Both the position numbers and the translations under genes were made by a program. This document shows, one piece after another, positions 23,252 through 31,743 of a stretch of 64,000 nt of DNA (position 1 is the stretch's first letter; every line of letters starts with the position of its first letter). Source of the stretch: Paenibacillus_E sp052115445 (GTDB lineage: Bacteria; Bacillota; Bacilli; Paenibacillales; NBRC-103111); contig NZ_JBFRGR010000005.1 in NCBI RefSeq assembly GCF_052115445.1, positions 124,001-188,000 of the forward strand, written 5' to 3'. The notes beneath the pieces were generated by a model. That model worked only from the letters and a program-made list of their open reading frames with translations. It did not search any database and was not told the DNA's origin.

Positions 23252-24695
23252 GCAAGATTTCCGTGAGTGGTTTGCTCTTTCGGACGACGTCATTCTGAAA
23301 ACATATCCTGTCAAGCAAGGTGGCATCGCCCAGCGTGTTATCTTGCTATATTGTGCAGGCATGGTACGAACCGATATGATCGAGGGGCTTGTGTTGCCTA
23401 AACTGCAGGTTTTTATAGATAGTGACTATTACCAAAATGAAAATGCCCTTGATCTGAGTTCGATGTTGGAATTAATCAAATTCACGGGTACTCACGTCAT
23501 AGATGATATGAAATTAGCTGTGTATGCAGGACAGCTTGTTTTATTTTTTGAACATACCCAATCGATTTACTCACTGGATATTGCATCACCTCCGAACCGC
23601 TCACCCGAAGAATCAAGTACGGAAACCTCGATTAAAGGACCGCGCGACGGGTTTACAGAAGATGTGGTCACGAATATCGCTTTAGTTCGCAAACGCTTAG
23701 CCACGCCGAGCTTATGTTGTGAAAAGATACATTTGGGACGAAAAAGCAACACGGTAGTGGCCCTACTGTATCTTGGTGATGTCATCAATGAGTCGATCTT
23801 ACAAGAAGCAAGAGACCGACTGCAATCGATTGATGTGGATGCGGTAATTAGCAGTTCACAACTCGATGATGCTTTATCAAATCGAACATTCGCCTTATTT
23901 CCACTATTAAATTACACGGGGAGGCCAGATTTTGTTGCGGATAGCCTACTCCGTGGTCGGTTTGCCGTCATCGTCGATGGCTCGCCGATGGTTCTCATCG
24001 CGCCTGCTAGTCTATCTTTTATTTTAAATTCACCTGAGGATGTCCATAATCCGTTTTTTTTCGTTGCTTTCGAGCGAATACTGCGATTGATCGGCTTGTT
24101 AATTTCGGTATTGCTGCCTGGCTTGTGGATTTCAGTTTCCAGTTTTAATTTGGACCAAATTCCGTATCAACTTGTTGCGACCATCTCCTCGTCACGATTA
24201 GGATTGCCTTTGTCAGGACCGATGGATTTTATCATCATGCTGCTGTTATTCGAATTGTTCCGCGAAGCGGGTGCTAGGTTGCCCAAAGTAGTTGGACAGA
24301 CGGTCACGGTTGTTGGCGGATTAATCGTCGGGGACGCGGCGATTCGCTCAGGCATTACAAGTCCAACAACTTTGGTCGTGACTTCTTTGTCGACGATATC
24401 GATGTATACACTTGTCAATCAATCACTTGCAGGTACAATTACGATTTTACGTATTGTTATTCTGCTAGTCTCCACCATGTTCGGTATTTATGGATTCATG
24501 ATATCCCTCATGGGGCTCGTACTGCTCTTGTCGACATTGAGTTCATTCGGAGTACCCTATCTCTCTCCGCTTTCACCTCCCCAATTAGGGGAAATATTCA
24601 CAGCTTTTTTGGCTAAGCCTTGGAAGAAGCTAAAAACAAGGCCGCACTCGCTCAACCCGAAGGATGACACCCGGCAAGGTGGGGACCCCTCATGA
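23244..24695 (+). CDS. spore germination protein, GerAA/GerA type
   Basis: A 483-residue A subunit of a germinant receptor. A cytoplasmic N-terminal half contains RDRLQSIDVDAVISSSQLDD, then FPLLNYTGRPDFVADSLLRGRFAVIVDGSP, the best conserved stretch of the family. Four to five membrane spans follow (~280-460), with EAGARLPKVVGQTVTVVGGLIVGDAAI as the conserved membrane-domain motif. Recent work on the family describes A subunits as germinant-gated ion channels. The start is GTG with AAAGGAG upstream, overlapping the B gene. The 3' end overlaps the C gene by 4 bases. Confidence 0.92.
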   Translation: MDEQDFREWFALSDDVILKTYPVKQGGIAQRVILLYCAGMVRTDMIEGLVLPKLQVFIDSDYYQNENALDLSSMLELIKFTGTHVIDDMKLAVYAGQLVLFFEHTQSIYSLDIASPPNRSPEESSTETSIKGPRDGFTEDVVTNIALVRKRLATPSLCCEKIHLGRKSNTVVALLYLGDVINESILQEARDRLQSIDVDAVISSSQLDDALSNRTFALFPLLNYTGRPDFVADSLLRGRFAVIVDGSPMVLIAPASLSFILNSPEDVHNPFFFVAFERILRLIGLLISVLLPGLWISVSSFNLDQIPYQLVATISSSRLGLPLSGPMDFIIMLLLFELFREAGARLPKVVGQTVTVVGGLIVGDAAIRSGITSPTTLVVTSLSTISMYTLVNQSLAGTITILRIVILLVSTMFGIYGFMISLMGLVLLLSTLSSFGVPYLSPLSPPQLGEIFTAFLAKPWKKLKTRPHSLNPKDDTRQGGDPS

Positions 24696-25852
24696 TGAAA
24701 ATAGCGTTGGTGAAACTTGCGTTCGGAGTCTTTTTGTTGATTAGCCTGACTGGCTGTTGGGATTTGAAAACGATTCAAGACACGAATTATATGACAGCGA
24801 TTGGCTTTGATTATAAGGATGGGAAATATATTGTTTACGGTCAAATGCTGGATTTCGCTAGTGTGGCTAAACAGGAGGGGGGGCGGTCGTCGCAACCGCC
24901 TTTGATTTGGGTAGGTAAAGAAGAAGGAACAACCATTAGTGATGCGTTCAATAAGCTCTACCGGACGTCTCAGCAACGTGTTTTTTGGGGGCATGTTGGC
25001 GCTTATTTATTTTCTAAGGATGCACTTACTCAAGGTATTAGCGTCTTTACTGACGGCGCAATTAGGTATAGCGAAACGAGATTTACCCAATGGGTGTATA
25101 TGACGGACGAATCTATTGAGTCGATTTTCTCCGTGATCCCTTTCTTCAATGTCTCACCAATGAGCTCTATTTTGATGCAACCGGTAGACAGTTATCGCCA
25201 GCGTTCGTATATTCCCCCACAGCGCTTGTTCCAGGTTGTGTCCAAATTAAGGGAACCCGGGTTTACTGTCATGCTCCCCTCTTTAGATATCAATAAAGAG
25301 GTCTGGAAGAAAAATGAAAAACCTGATCAAAAACTTATCGTGAGCGGTGTATATACCCTAAACAAGCAGCATGATTTGCAATGGTTTTCTGAAAATCAAT
25401 ACAGTGGTGCAAGATGGTTGTACAAGCACACAAGTCGTACCCCAATGGTTGTGTATCATGAGGGGAAAGCGATTCAAAACGCAAGTATTAAGCCAGAGGC
25501 TCTCATCAAGGTACGAACAAAGGGGGAGCAGGTCTTCTTTGATGTTGAGATTAAAGCCTATGTTACTATTGCTGAAATACTTAAAGATATTGGTGAGAAA
25601 GAGTTGCAAGAACAAGTTTCCAAAAAAATAGCAGAGGAAGTCCAGTCAACCTTTAAACTTGGAAAAAGTCGTGGAATCGACGTCTACACATTGGAACATG
25701 TGTTGTACAGGGATGAGTTCAAAACATGGGCTAAACTAACCGCTTATGGAGAGAAGCCGCTTAAAGACTATGAATTGGGAAACATTTCGGTGAAAGCGAA
25801 AATTATCCATACCGGCATGTTGAAGATGATAGAGAAAACGAAACAGTATTAG
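24692..25852 (+). CDS. spore germination lipoprotein, GerAC/Ger(x)C type
   Basis: A 386-residue lipoprotein, the C subunit of the receptor. The signal peptide ends at the lipobox LISLTGCWD, typical for Ger(x)C proteins, which nearly always have CWD at the lipidated cysteine. Family segments are visible at YMTAIGFDYKDGKYIVYGQ and in the C-terminal basic region. It should sit on the outer face of the inner spore membrane. The gene begins with ATGA overlap to the A gene and ends at a clear terminator. The operon order here is B-A-C, not the A-B-C order of B. subtilis gerA. Confidence 0.92.
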   Translation: MMKIALVKLAFGVFLLISLTGCWDLKTIQDTNYMTAIGFDYKDGKYIVYGQMLDFASVAKQEGGRSSQPPLIWVGKEEGTTISDAFNKLYRTSQQRVFWGHVGAYLFSKDALTQGISVFTDGAIRYSETRFTQWVYMTDESIESIFSVIPFFNVSPMSSILMQPVDSYRQRSYIPPQRLFQVVSKLREPGFTVMLPSLDINKEVWKKNEKPDQKLIVSGVYTLNKQHDLQWFSENQYSGARWLYKHTSRTPMVVYHEGKAIQNASIKPEALIKVRTKGEQVFFDVEIKAYVTIAEILKDIGEKELQEQVSKKIAEEVQSTFKLGKSRGIDVYTLEHVLYRDEFKTWAKLTAYGEKPLKDYELGNISVKAKIIHTGMLKMIEKTKQY

Positions 25853-25862
25853 TTTACAAATT

Positions 25863-25903
25863 AGCTGCCTACTGACGGTTCGATACTCAGGAGGCGGCTT
25901 TTT
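25863..25903 (+). terminator. terminator of the germination operon
   Basis: AGCTGCCTACTGA pairs with TCAGGAGGCGGCT with two weak positions, followed by TTTTTAATT. It begins 11 bases after the stop codon. Confidence 0.8.
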
Positions 25904-25929
25904 AATTGTGGTATGTCTGGAGGTAGGCA

Positions 25930-26160
25930 CCTAACTCAACAGTCCATACCCCGCACCGTGCAACACTGCACGTCACCGCCACACGCCATCCCTCACCCCA
26001 AATACCCGGGATCTCGGCACTCGCCGCCCCTCGCCCCAACACCCGGCATCTCGCCCCTCGCCGCCCCTCGCCCCAACACCCGGCATCCCCGCCCCCCGCA
26101 CCGTATCTCACATCCCGAACGCATCAGCCCGTACCCGACCCCAGCATCGCCACCGAGTCT
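25930..26160. repeat. C-rich, G-poor tract with a 37-bp tandem repeat
   Basis: The top strand is dominated by C and A with few G. A 30-base block (26021-26050) repeats exactly at 26058-26087, giving a 37-bp period. A frame stays open across it but would encode a low-complexity Pro/His/Arg peptide with no start signal, so I call it non-coding. Similar C-rich tracts occur at 26630-26780 and 50640-50935, each next to an inverted-repeat array. Confidence 0.6.
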
Positions 26161-26171
26161 CCCCCCAATAG

Positions 26172-26220
26172 GAGTAGTGAGAAGTAGTGACAGTAATGAG
26201 AGTAATGAGAGTAATGAAAA
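26172..26220. repeat. short tandem repeat, GAGTAATGA-type
   Basis: A 9-bp unit close to GTAATGAGA repeats about three times, preceded by two AGTAGTGA-like variants. It sits between the C-rich tract and the TGC-type array. Confidence 0.7.
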
Positions 26221-26269
26221 GAATGTGGGAAAAAAGGAGTAAATTCAAGTCCTCTCTCCGAGCCCTGTC

Positions 26270-26453
26270 AAAAATGCAAAAGAGCACTTTTCGAATGGTT
26301 CTCCCCTCTGTTATTGGAAATTGATGCGAATAGGCATCAATTTGGTGTGATTTCAGGAGATAATCATGAAATACGTTAAAAAGGTTGCCTATTTGCACTT
26401 ATTTACCAATTTTTGTTATAAATTAGTGGGAAAGGTTGTATTTTTGCATTTTT
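26270..26453. repeat. four-unit inverted-repeat array of a second half-site class
   Basis: Four inverted-repeat units centred near 26280, 26330, 26391 and 26442 have spacings of about 50, 61 and 51 bp, nearly the layout of arrays A-E. Units are AAAAATGC/GCACTTTT (26270-26291), a perfect AAATTGATGC/GCATCAATTT (26318-26343), AAGGTTGC/GCACTTAT (26381-26402) and AAGGTTGT/GCATTTTT (26432-26453). The half-site ends in TGC and differs from the TAACTGGA class. It lies 82 bp upstream of the two-unit copy C. Confidence 0.7.
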
Positions 26454-26534
26454 GAGAGAGGGGAGAGTAAGAGAGAAGGAGAAATGGAGACATGGAGAGA
26501 GATGGAGAGAGATGGGAGAGTAGTGGAGAGAGTG
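26454..26534. repeat. purine tract rich in GAGA and GATGGAGA
   Basis: About 80 bases of almost pure A/G on the top strand, with GGAGAGAGAT repeated twice. It separates the TGC-type array from array C. Such tracts can adopt triplex or slipped structures, but no function is implied by sequence alone. Confidence 0.7.
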
Positions 26535-26606
26535 AAACTGTATGTTTTCCATTTAATGTCGATTTTCTTGCCGAAACCGATAAATTAGCGGGATTTTTTC
26601 CAGTTA
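26535..26606. repeat. two-unit inverted-repeat array, copy C (half element)
   Basis: Units start at 26535 (AAACTGTA/TCCATTTA) and 26586 (TAGCGGGA/TCCAGTTA), exactly 51 bp apart. No unit is found 62 bp to either side, so this is half of the usual four-unit element. Confidence 0.8.
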
Positions 26607-26922
26607 TGTTTTTAGGAGCGACTAGTTAAGACACCAGCCAACGATTCACTTTGTTACCAACTACCGCGCCCCAACTATCTACTCACTTACGTCACGAACC
26701 GCACAACGATCTACTCAGCCATCCTCCCGCACCATCTCTGCCTACTAACTAATTCCCTGGCTTGCTCTCCCCCAGTTTAGAAATATTTAAGAATTGTTTT
26801 AGGCCAGGTTAATAGGCGGTTTAGTGGCAATTAACTCTTGAGGGCTAAGATAGTCAGTATGGAAGCGCAGGTAGCGCGGCCAAATTAGAGAAAGCGTATG
26901 GATTACGCGGAGGCAGGACGAG
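26607..26922. other. C-rich intergenic stretch and promoter region of the secreted-protein operon
   Basis: From about 26630 to 26780 the top strand is again C- and A-rich and G-poor. The remaining ~140 bases are ordinary and hold the promoter region of the next gene. No gene is supported here. Confidence 0.4.
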
Positions 26923-27858
26923 ATGAATAAGAAGTTAGCGATGTTGGGTTTAGGTGTAGCAGTTGGCAGCATGATGCTAGTGACTTCCGTATATGCAGGT
27001 GTGGGAGAGGCTCCCGGGTATGAAGCTTTCAAAACAGCGGTGAAACAGACAGCGACGATTAAGAACGTAACACGCCAAGTGAACGTGTCTTTACAGGACA
27101 ATGGAGCTTCCTTGCTCCAAGTAAAGTCAACGATCAAAACCGGTGGAGCCGATCAAGCTGGAAGTGCGCAAGTGAATGTGCTTAATGGCACAAATGAGCA
27201 GCAAACGATTCAATTCTACAGCCAAGATGGCAAGCAGATTATCAAAACAGCAGATTCTGATGTATACAAAGTCATCGAAGGTGACAATGCGCCAACGAAG
27301 TTCAAAGGGCATAACCAAGGCAACCATACCGCAGACCCAGAAGTCATCAGCGAAGTGGAAAATGTAGTGGATGCCCTGGTCGGCAACTTGAAAAATTATG
27401 TCACGATGGATGACGCAGCTGGTAACGGGAAGGAAATTCATTTCAAGCTTTCCGGCAGCCAGATTTCTCCGATTGTGAATACCGTGGGTTCACTTGTCAT
27501 CAAACATGGCACCATGGCCAAAGATGAGCCAATGCCAACCAAAGCAAACACACTGGGCATCGACCTTGCCACATTGCGCAACAGTTTGCCGCAACTTGCT
27601 TCCGATATTTCCATGGATGAAGTCGAAGTAAATGCGAGCGTGGATGGGGATGACCACATAACGAGTCAATCTGCACAAATTCATTTGTCTGGTAAAGATG
27701 AGCAAGGCGCTGAGCATGATGTTGTGCTGCGCATTGACATGACACTATCTAGCTTGAACTCGACAACGCCTGACACGGTGGATTTGAGTGGCAAGCAAGT
27801 AGAGAACGTGAAATTCGATGACATGTCGGGCCACAAAAAATGGGGCGAAAAGAACTAA
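26923..27858 (+). CDS. secreted protein of unrecognised family
   Basis: A 311-residue protein with a signal peptide (MNKKLAMLGLGVAVGSMMLV, cleavage likely after VYA). The mature part is polar, beta-rich and Thr/Ser/Asp-rich, with no cysteines, and recalls the concave-sheet outer lipoproteins only loosely. I do not recognise the family. The ATG has GGAGG about 8 bases upstream. It is followed by an ABC exporter and a two-component system on the same strand, so it may be the exported or sensed partner of that envelope module. A hairpin at 27899-27928 separates it from the ATPase gene. Confidence 0.85.
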   Translation: MNKKLAMLGLGVAVGSMMLVTSVYAGVGEAPGYEAFKTAVKQTATIKNVTRQVNVSLQDNGASLLQVKSTIKTGGADQAGSAQVNVLNGTNEQQTIQFYSQDGKQIIKTADSDVYKVIEGDNAPTKFKGHNQGNHTADPEVISEVENVVDALVGNLKNYVTMDDAAGNGKEIHFKLSGSQISPIVNTVGSLVIKHGTMAKDEPMPTKANTLGIDLATLRNSLPQLASDISMDEVEVNASVDGDDHITSQSAQIHLSGKDEQGAEHDVVLRIDMTLSSLNSTTPDTVDLSGKQVENVKFDDMSGHKKWGEKN

Positions 27859-27898
27859 GCACTGAGTTCTAAGCACTAAGCTCTAAGAAACACCAAAG

Positions 27899-27928
27899 AG
27901 GAGCCGTCAACCTCGGTTGACCTCCTCA
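27899..27928. terminator. hairpin between the secreted-protein gene and the ABC operon
   Basis: GAGGA/TCCTC and GTCAACC/GGTTGAC form a two-part stem. The following tract (ATTCCCTTTT) is only partly T, so this may be a partial terminator or attenuator. Confidence 0.55.
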
Positions 27929-27952
27929 TTCCCTTTTGAGAGGCGGAACGGC

Positions 27953-28690
27953 ATGAAACACGTCGCCCAACTAAACAATGTAACGAAAATTTTCAGGAAC
28001 CTCCGCGGTATCCATCAAGTCAATATGACGGTGCAGCGTGGTGATATCTATGGTTTTTTTGGGCCAAACGGAGCGGGGAAAACAACCGTCATGAAGATCA
28101 TGACTGGCCTATCTCAGGCGCAGCAAGGTCAGGTGAAGCTGTTCGGCTACGACGTGAAAACGCAGTACGAGCAAGCGATGGCGAAGGTCGGCGTGTTGAT
28201 CGAAACGGCAGAAGCCTACACTTACATGAGCGGCAGAAGAAATCTGGAACAAGCGGGGCGGTTGTATCCAGGTGTGAGCAAGCAGCGAATAGACGAAGTG
28301 CTGGAGATCGTGGACTTAACCCCTTTTCAGCACGAAAAGGTTGCAGGCTACTCACTGGGCATGAAGCAAAGGCTCGGACTAGCGGCCGCGATGCTCTCAA
28401 AGCCAGAACTTCTCATTCTCGATGAGCCGACGAACGGCCTCGACATTGAGGGCATGGTTCATATTCGAGAAATCATTCTACGGTTAGCACGAGAAGAGCG
28501 GATCACGTTCTTAATCTCTTCCCACCTCATCCACGAAATGGAGCTGATGTGCAATCGCATTGGCATCATCCATCAAGGAAAGCTCGTCCGTGAAGGACTT
28601 GTCTCTGATTTGATCGAAGGCAGCCCATCTTTGGAAGCCGCTTACCTACGGGAAATTAAAGAAGTCAGGGGGCTTGCTGCCAATGCCTAG
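27953..28690 (+). CDS. ABC exporter ATP-binding protein
   Basis: A 245-residue ATPase with Walker A GPNGAGKTT, signature YSLGMKQRLGLAA, Walker B LLILDEPTNGLD and the His of ISSHLIHEME. It matches the bacitracin/antibiotic-resistance type (BcrA-like) ATPases that pair with ABC-2 permeases. The ATG at 27953 is chosen because GAGAGGCGG lies just upstream; the longer frame from 27917 has no ribosome site. It overlaps the permease gene by 8 bases. With the two-component genes downstream it forms a probable antimicrobial-peptide or envelope-stress response unit. Confidence 0.9.
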   Translation: MKHVAQLNNVTKIFRNLRGIHQVNMTVQRGDIYGFFGPNGAGKTTVMKIMTGLSQAQQGQVKLFGYDVKTQYEQAMAKVGVLIETAEAYTYMSGRRNLEQAGRLYPGVSKQRIDEVLEIVDLTPFQHEKVAGYSLGMKQRLGLAAAMLSKPELLILDEPTNGLDIEGMVHIREIILRLAREERITFLISSHLIHEMELMCNRIGIIHQGKLVREGLVSDLIEGSPSLEAAYLREIKEVRGLAANA

Positions 28691-29435
28691 TATTTTGACA
28701 GCAAATGTCTGGAATGAGACGCTGAAACTAGCCTACAAAAAGAAAACCATCTTCTTCCTAGCGGTCACCTTGCTATTGCCCATTCTAGCAGGTATTCTGC
28801 TGTCGAGGTTCCAGAATGGTATCGGCATTGGCGCGATCGCGGCGAAGGATTTTCCCATCGTTATGTTGGGTTTGTTCACAACGATTTTCTTGCCTCTGTT
28901 CGTGTTCATGGGGGCTGCGGATGTGTTCTCTGGTGAGATGGGGGATCGCACGATGAAAAACATTCTTACCCGACCACTCTCCCGTTTTAAAGTGTTCGCA
29001 TCCAAACAACTAGCACTGGCGATCTATATTGCCCTCTATTTAGTCGTGGCCCTCGTTGCCTCGATGCTCTCCGCTTTCTTATTTCAACATTTCGGTGGGA
29101 TCGGAACACTCGGCAATTGGTTGCTCGCCTACGGCGCTGCCTTCGTCCCCCTGATTGCATTGAGTATCGCCGCGGTATGTTTGGCACAATTTTTCTCGAG
29201 TAGCAGCTCGGCGCTGACGGTCAGTATCCTGCTATACTTGGCATTCAAAGTAGCGGCTTTCTTCCTCCCACAACTCGCAACTTACTCACCAACAGCGTAC
29301 ATGGATTGGCATATGCTATGGGTTGGCGGTTCGATGGTGACGAGCAAAATCTTCTCGATCTTTATGTTTTTGGCAGCGTGCAGTATACTATTTTTTACAG
29401 CAGGTTATTATTTGTTTGATAAAAAGGAGCTCTGA
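28683..29435 (+). CDS. ABC-2 type permease
   Basis: A 250-residue membrane protein with six predicted spans, the permease for the preceding ATPase. The loop GEMGDRTMKNILTRPLSRFKVFASKQLA is the typical cytoplasmic coupling segment of BcrB/NatB-like permeases. The ATG at 28683 overlaps the previous gene's stop, with CAGGGGGC about 10 bases upstream; a TTG at 28674 is an alternative. The histidine kinase gene starts only 5 bases after it. Confidence 0.87.
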   Translation: MPSILTANVWNETLKLAYKKKTIFFLAVTLLLPILAGILLSRFQNGIGIGAIAAKDFPIVMLGLFTTIFLPLFVFMGAADVFSGEMGDRTMKNILTRPLSRFKVFASKQLALAIYIALYLVVALVASMLSAFLFQHFGGIGTLGNWLLAYGAAFVPLIALSIAAVCLAQFFSSSSSALTVSILLYLAFKVAAFFLPQLATYSPTAYMDWHMLWVGGSMVTSKIFSIFMFLAACSILFFTAGYYLFDKKEL

Positions 29436-29440
29436 ACCCG

Positions 29441-30916
29441 ATGTCGATTCGCATACGGCTAGTCCTATCCTATATTGCCATGCTGCTTGTACCGCTTGTG
29501 CTCTTTGGGCTAGCCGTCATTCTTATCAGCGTCGCCACCTTCGGGAGCCTGAAATCTGGCTTTGATGTCGACTTTTCGCATGGCAATCCCATTAAGCGCG
29601 TCATTGATCAGGAAGCGGAAAATGTCGCTTATATAAAGGCCAAAATTGAAACTGACCCTGATGCCTTTCTTCAGGAGAAATTTGTGGAGGACTTGAACGA
29701 GCAATTTCACAAAATCAATATGGGACTGATCATTCGGAAGGATCAAACGATCACGTATTTATCATCCTATCTGAAGGATAGAGAAGCTGGGGACACCTCA
29801 CAGCTCCCACTTTATGGTACGCCGCCAGGGAAATTTCAACGTAATCAAGGCTCTCTGTTGATAACTAGACAGCAGGATTTCTTATTTTCTGATAAGAGTA
29901 AAGGAACGGTATTCGTGTTTCTAGATGGCGGTCCTTTTCAGAAATACTTGCACCAATTCTCCAAAACGGTTTTCTTAACTTTTATTTTCATCCTCATTGC
30001 TACCAATGGCGTGCTGACGTACTTCGTTTCGCGGAGCATTATTCGGCCATTGCGAGCACTTAAACGTGCAGCAGAAGAGATCAAAGAGGGAAATCTAGAC
30101 TTTGAAATTATTCCACACAGGAAAGATGAGCTTGGCGAGCTCAGTGTTGCATTTGAAGAAATGCGGCGTAAACTCAAGAAATCCGTAGAGCTGCAGCTCC
30201 AATACGAGGAGAATCGCAAAGAGCTTATCTCGAATATTTCCCATGATTTGAAAACACCAGTCACCGCGATCAAAGGCTATGTCGAGGGCATCATGGATGG
30301 TGTTTCGAATTCGCCGGATAAGCTGGATAAATATATACGAACCATTTATAACAAAGCGGCGGATATGGATCGGCTGATTGATGAGCTATTTCTATTTTCC
30401 AAGTTGGATCTGGGTAAAGTGCCATTTCAATTCGAGACCGTCGATCTAGGGAACTACGTGCAGGATTGTGCGCAGGAATTGCAATTTGATATGGAGAAAA
30501 AAGGAGTCCAGTTTACACTTGCCGATCTGCCACAAGAGCCGATACTGGTTACAGCAGATCGCGACAAGCTTAGACGTGTGCTTTTAAACATAATAGAGAA
30601 TGCAGTTAAATACAGTGAAGAAGGCAATTGTCAGATTACGTTAAGCGTGTTGCGACAGGCTGAATTCGCCGTTATTCAAATCAAGGATAATGGTCAGGGG
30701 ATCTCGGAGGAGGCGCTTCCGCATATTTTTGATCGTTTCTACCGCGCAGATCCTTCGCGCAATACGGCAACAGGAGGCAGCGGGCTAGGACTGGCAATTG
30801 CGAAGCAAATCATTGAAGAACATAGCGGGCGCATTGGTGCGACAAGCGTGTTAGGGCTGGGCACTACCGTGTTTATGGCCTTACCACTCCATCAGGGGAA
30901 GGGAAGCGAAGCATGA
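29441..30916 (+). CDS. sensor histidine kinase
   Basis: A 491-residue membrane kinase. A first span (~8-30), an extracellular sensor region (~35-165) and a second span (~168-190) are followed by HAMP (~190-245). The phosphoacceptor His is in SNISHDLKTP (~265), with the N box ENAVKYSEEG, G1 IKDNGQGISEE and G2 GGSGLGLAIAKQI. The extracellular loop is longer than in bacitracin-type 'intramembrane' kinases, so it could sense an external ligand. It overlaps the response regulator by 4 bases and follows the exporter genes by 5 bases, so one transcript is likely. Confidence 0.92.
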   Translation: MSIRIRLVLSYIAMLLVPLVLFGLAVILISVATFGSLKSGFDVDFSHGNPIKRVIDQEAENVAYIKAKIETDPDAFLQEKFVEDLNEQFHKINMGLIIRKDQTITYLSSYLKDREAGDTSQLPLYGTPPGKFQRNQGSLLITRQQDFLFSDKSKGTVFVFLDGGPFQKYLHQFSKTVFLTFIFILIATNGVLTYFVSRSIIRPLRALKRAAEEIKEGNLDFEIIPHRKDELGELSVAFEEMRRKLKKSVELQLQYEENRKELISNISHDLKTPVTAIKGYVEGIMDGVSNSPDKLDKYIRTIYNKAADMDRLIDELFLFSKLDLGKVPFQFETVDLGNYVQDCAQELQFDMEKKGVQFTLADLPQEPILVTADRDKLRRVLLNIIENAVKYSEEGNCQITLSVLRQAEFAVIQIKDNGQGISEEALPHIFDRFYRADPSRNTATGGSGLGLAIAKQIIEEHSGRIGATSVLGLGTTVFMALPLHQGKGSEA

Positions 30917-31602
30917 GTCGGATTTTGATCGTAGAAGATGAACAAAGCATTGCCGAGCTAGAACGTGATTATTTGGAAATTAACGGGTACGAGGTTGATC
31001 TTGAAACGAGCGGTGAACGTGGACTTGAGCGGGCGCTGTCGATCGATTATGATCTCGTGATACTCGATCTTATGCTTCCGATAATGGATGGCTTTGAAAT
31101 TTGCCGACGTATTCGGAGTGTGAAAGACATTCCAATCGTCATGGTTTCGGCTAAAAAGGAAGACATCGACAAGATACGCGGACTCGGCCTTGGTGCCGAT
31201 GATTACATGATCAAGCCGTTTAGCCCAAGTGAGCTAGTGGCTAGGGTTAAGGCTCATTTGGCCCGGTACGAACGGTTAATGGGACGTCGTGAGTCGAAGA
31301 ATGATGAGGTTCGCATTCGCGGACTGATGATTGATAAAACTGCGCGGCGCGTGTTCGTGAATGATCGGGAAGTCATGTTCACGACCAAAGAATTCGATCT
31401 GCTGACTCATCTTGCCATGAATCCCAATCGGGTATACAGTAAGGAGCAATTGTTTGACCTGTTGTGGGGCATGGATGCCATGGGGGAGATTGCCACAGTG
31501 ACGGTACATATCCGTAAGCTGCGAGAGAAAGTGGAGCAGGATCCTTCCAATCCACAATATATTGAAACCATATGGGGAGCGGGCTATCGCTTCCGAATCT
31601 AA
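30913..31602 (+). CDS. OmpR/PhoB-family response regulator
   Basis: A 229-residue regulator. The receiver domain has the acidic pair EDE near the start, the phosphorylated Asp in LVILDLMLP (~52), and Lys in MIKPF (~101). The C-terminal winged helix contains TTKEFDLLTHLAMNPNRVYS and VTVHIRKLREKVE, closing with IWGAGYRF. It should be phosphorylated by the kinase encoded just upstream and probably controls the exporter operon. A strong terminator follows. Confidence 0.94.
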   Translation: MSRILIVEDEQSIAELERDYLEINGYEVDLETSGERGLERALSIDYDLVILDLMLPIMDGFEICRRIRSVKDIPIVMVSAKKEDIDKIRGLGLGADDYMIKPFSPSELVARVKAHLARYERLMGRRESKNDEVRIRGLMIDKTARRVFVNDREVMFTTKEFDLLTHLAMNPNRVYSKEQLFDLLWGMDAMGEIATVTVHIRKLREKVEQDPSNPQYIETIWGAGYRFRI

Positions 31603-31609
31603 CTAGCTA

Positions 31610-31646
31610 AGCCTGAGGGAGTTGCCTAACTCATCTCGGGCTTTTT
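31610..31646 (+). terminator. terminator of the exporter/two-component operon
   Basis: AGCCTGAGGGAGTT pairs with AACTCATCTCGGGCT around a short loop with a small bulge, then TTTTTGG. It begins 8 bases past the stop codon. Confidence 0.85.
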
Positions 31647-31743
31647 GGTTGTTCGCATAAACATTGCCATATTTAACAAATGGTTATTTACATCGTCTCT
31701 TTGTTAAGATATTGTAAAGGTTACTTAACTAGGGGAGTCAACG

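Noticed and set aside
25913..26242. A 109-codon frame after the germination operon
   Set aside because: It has compositional bias from the C-rich tract, no start signal and no family resemblance.
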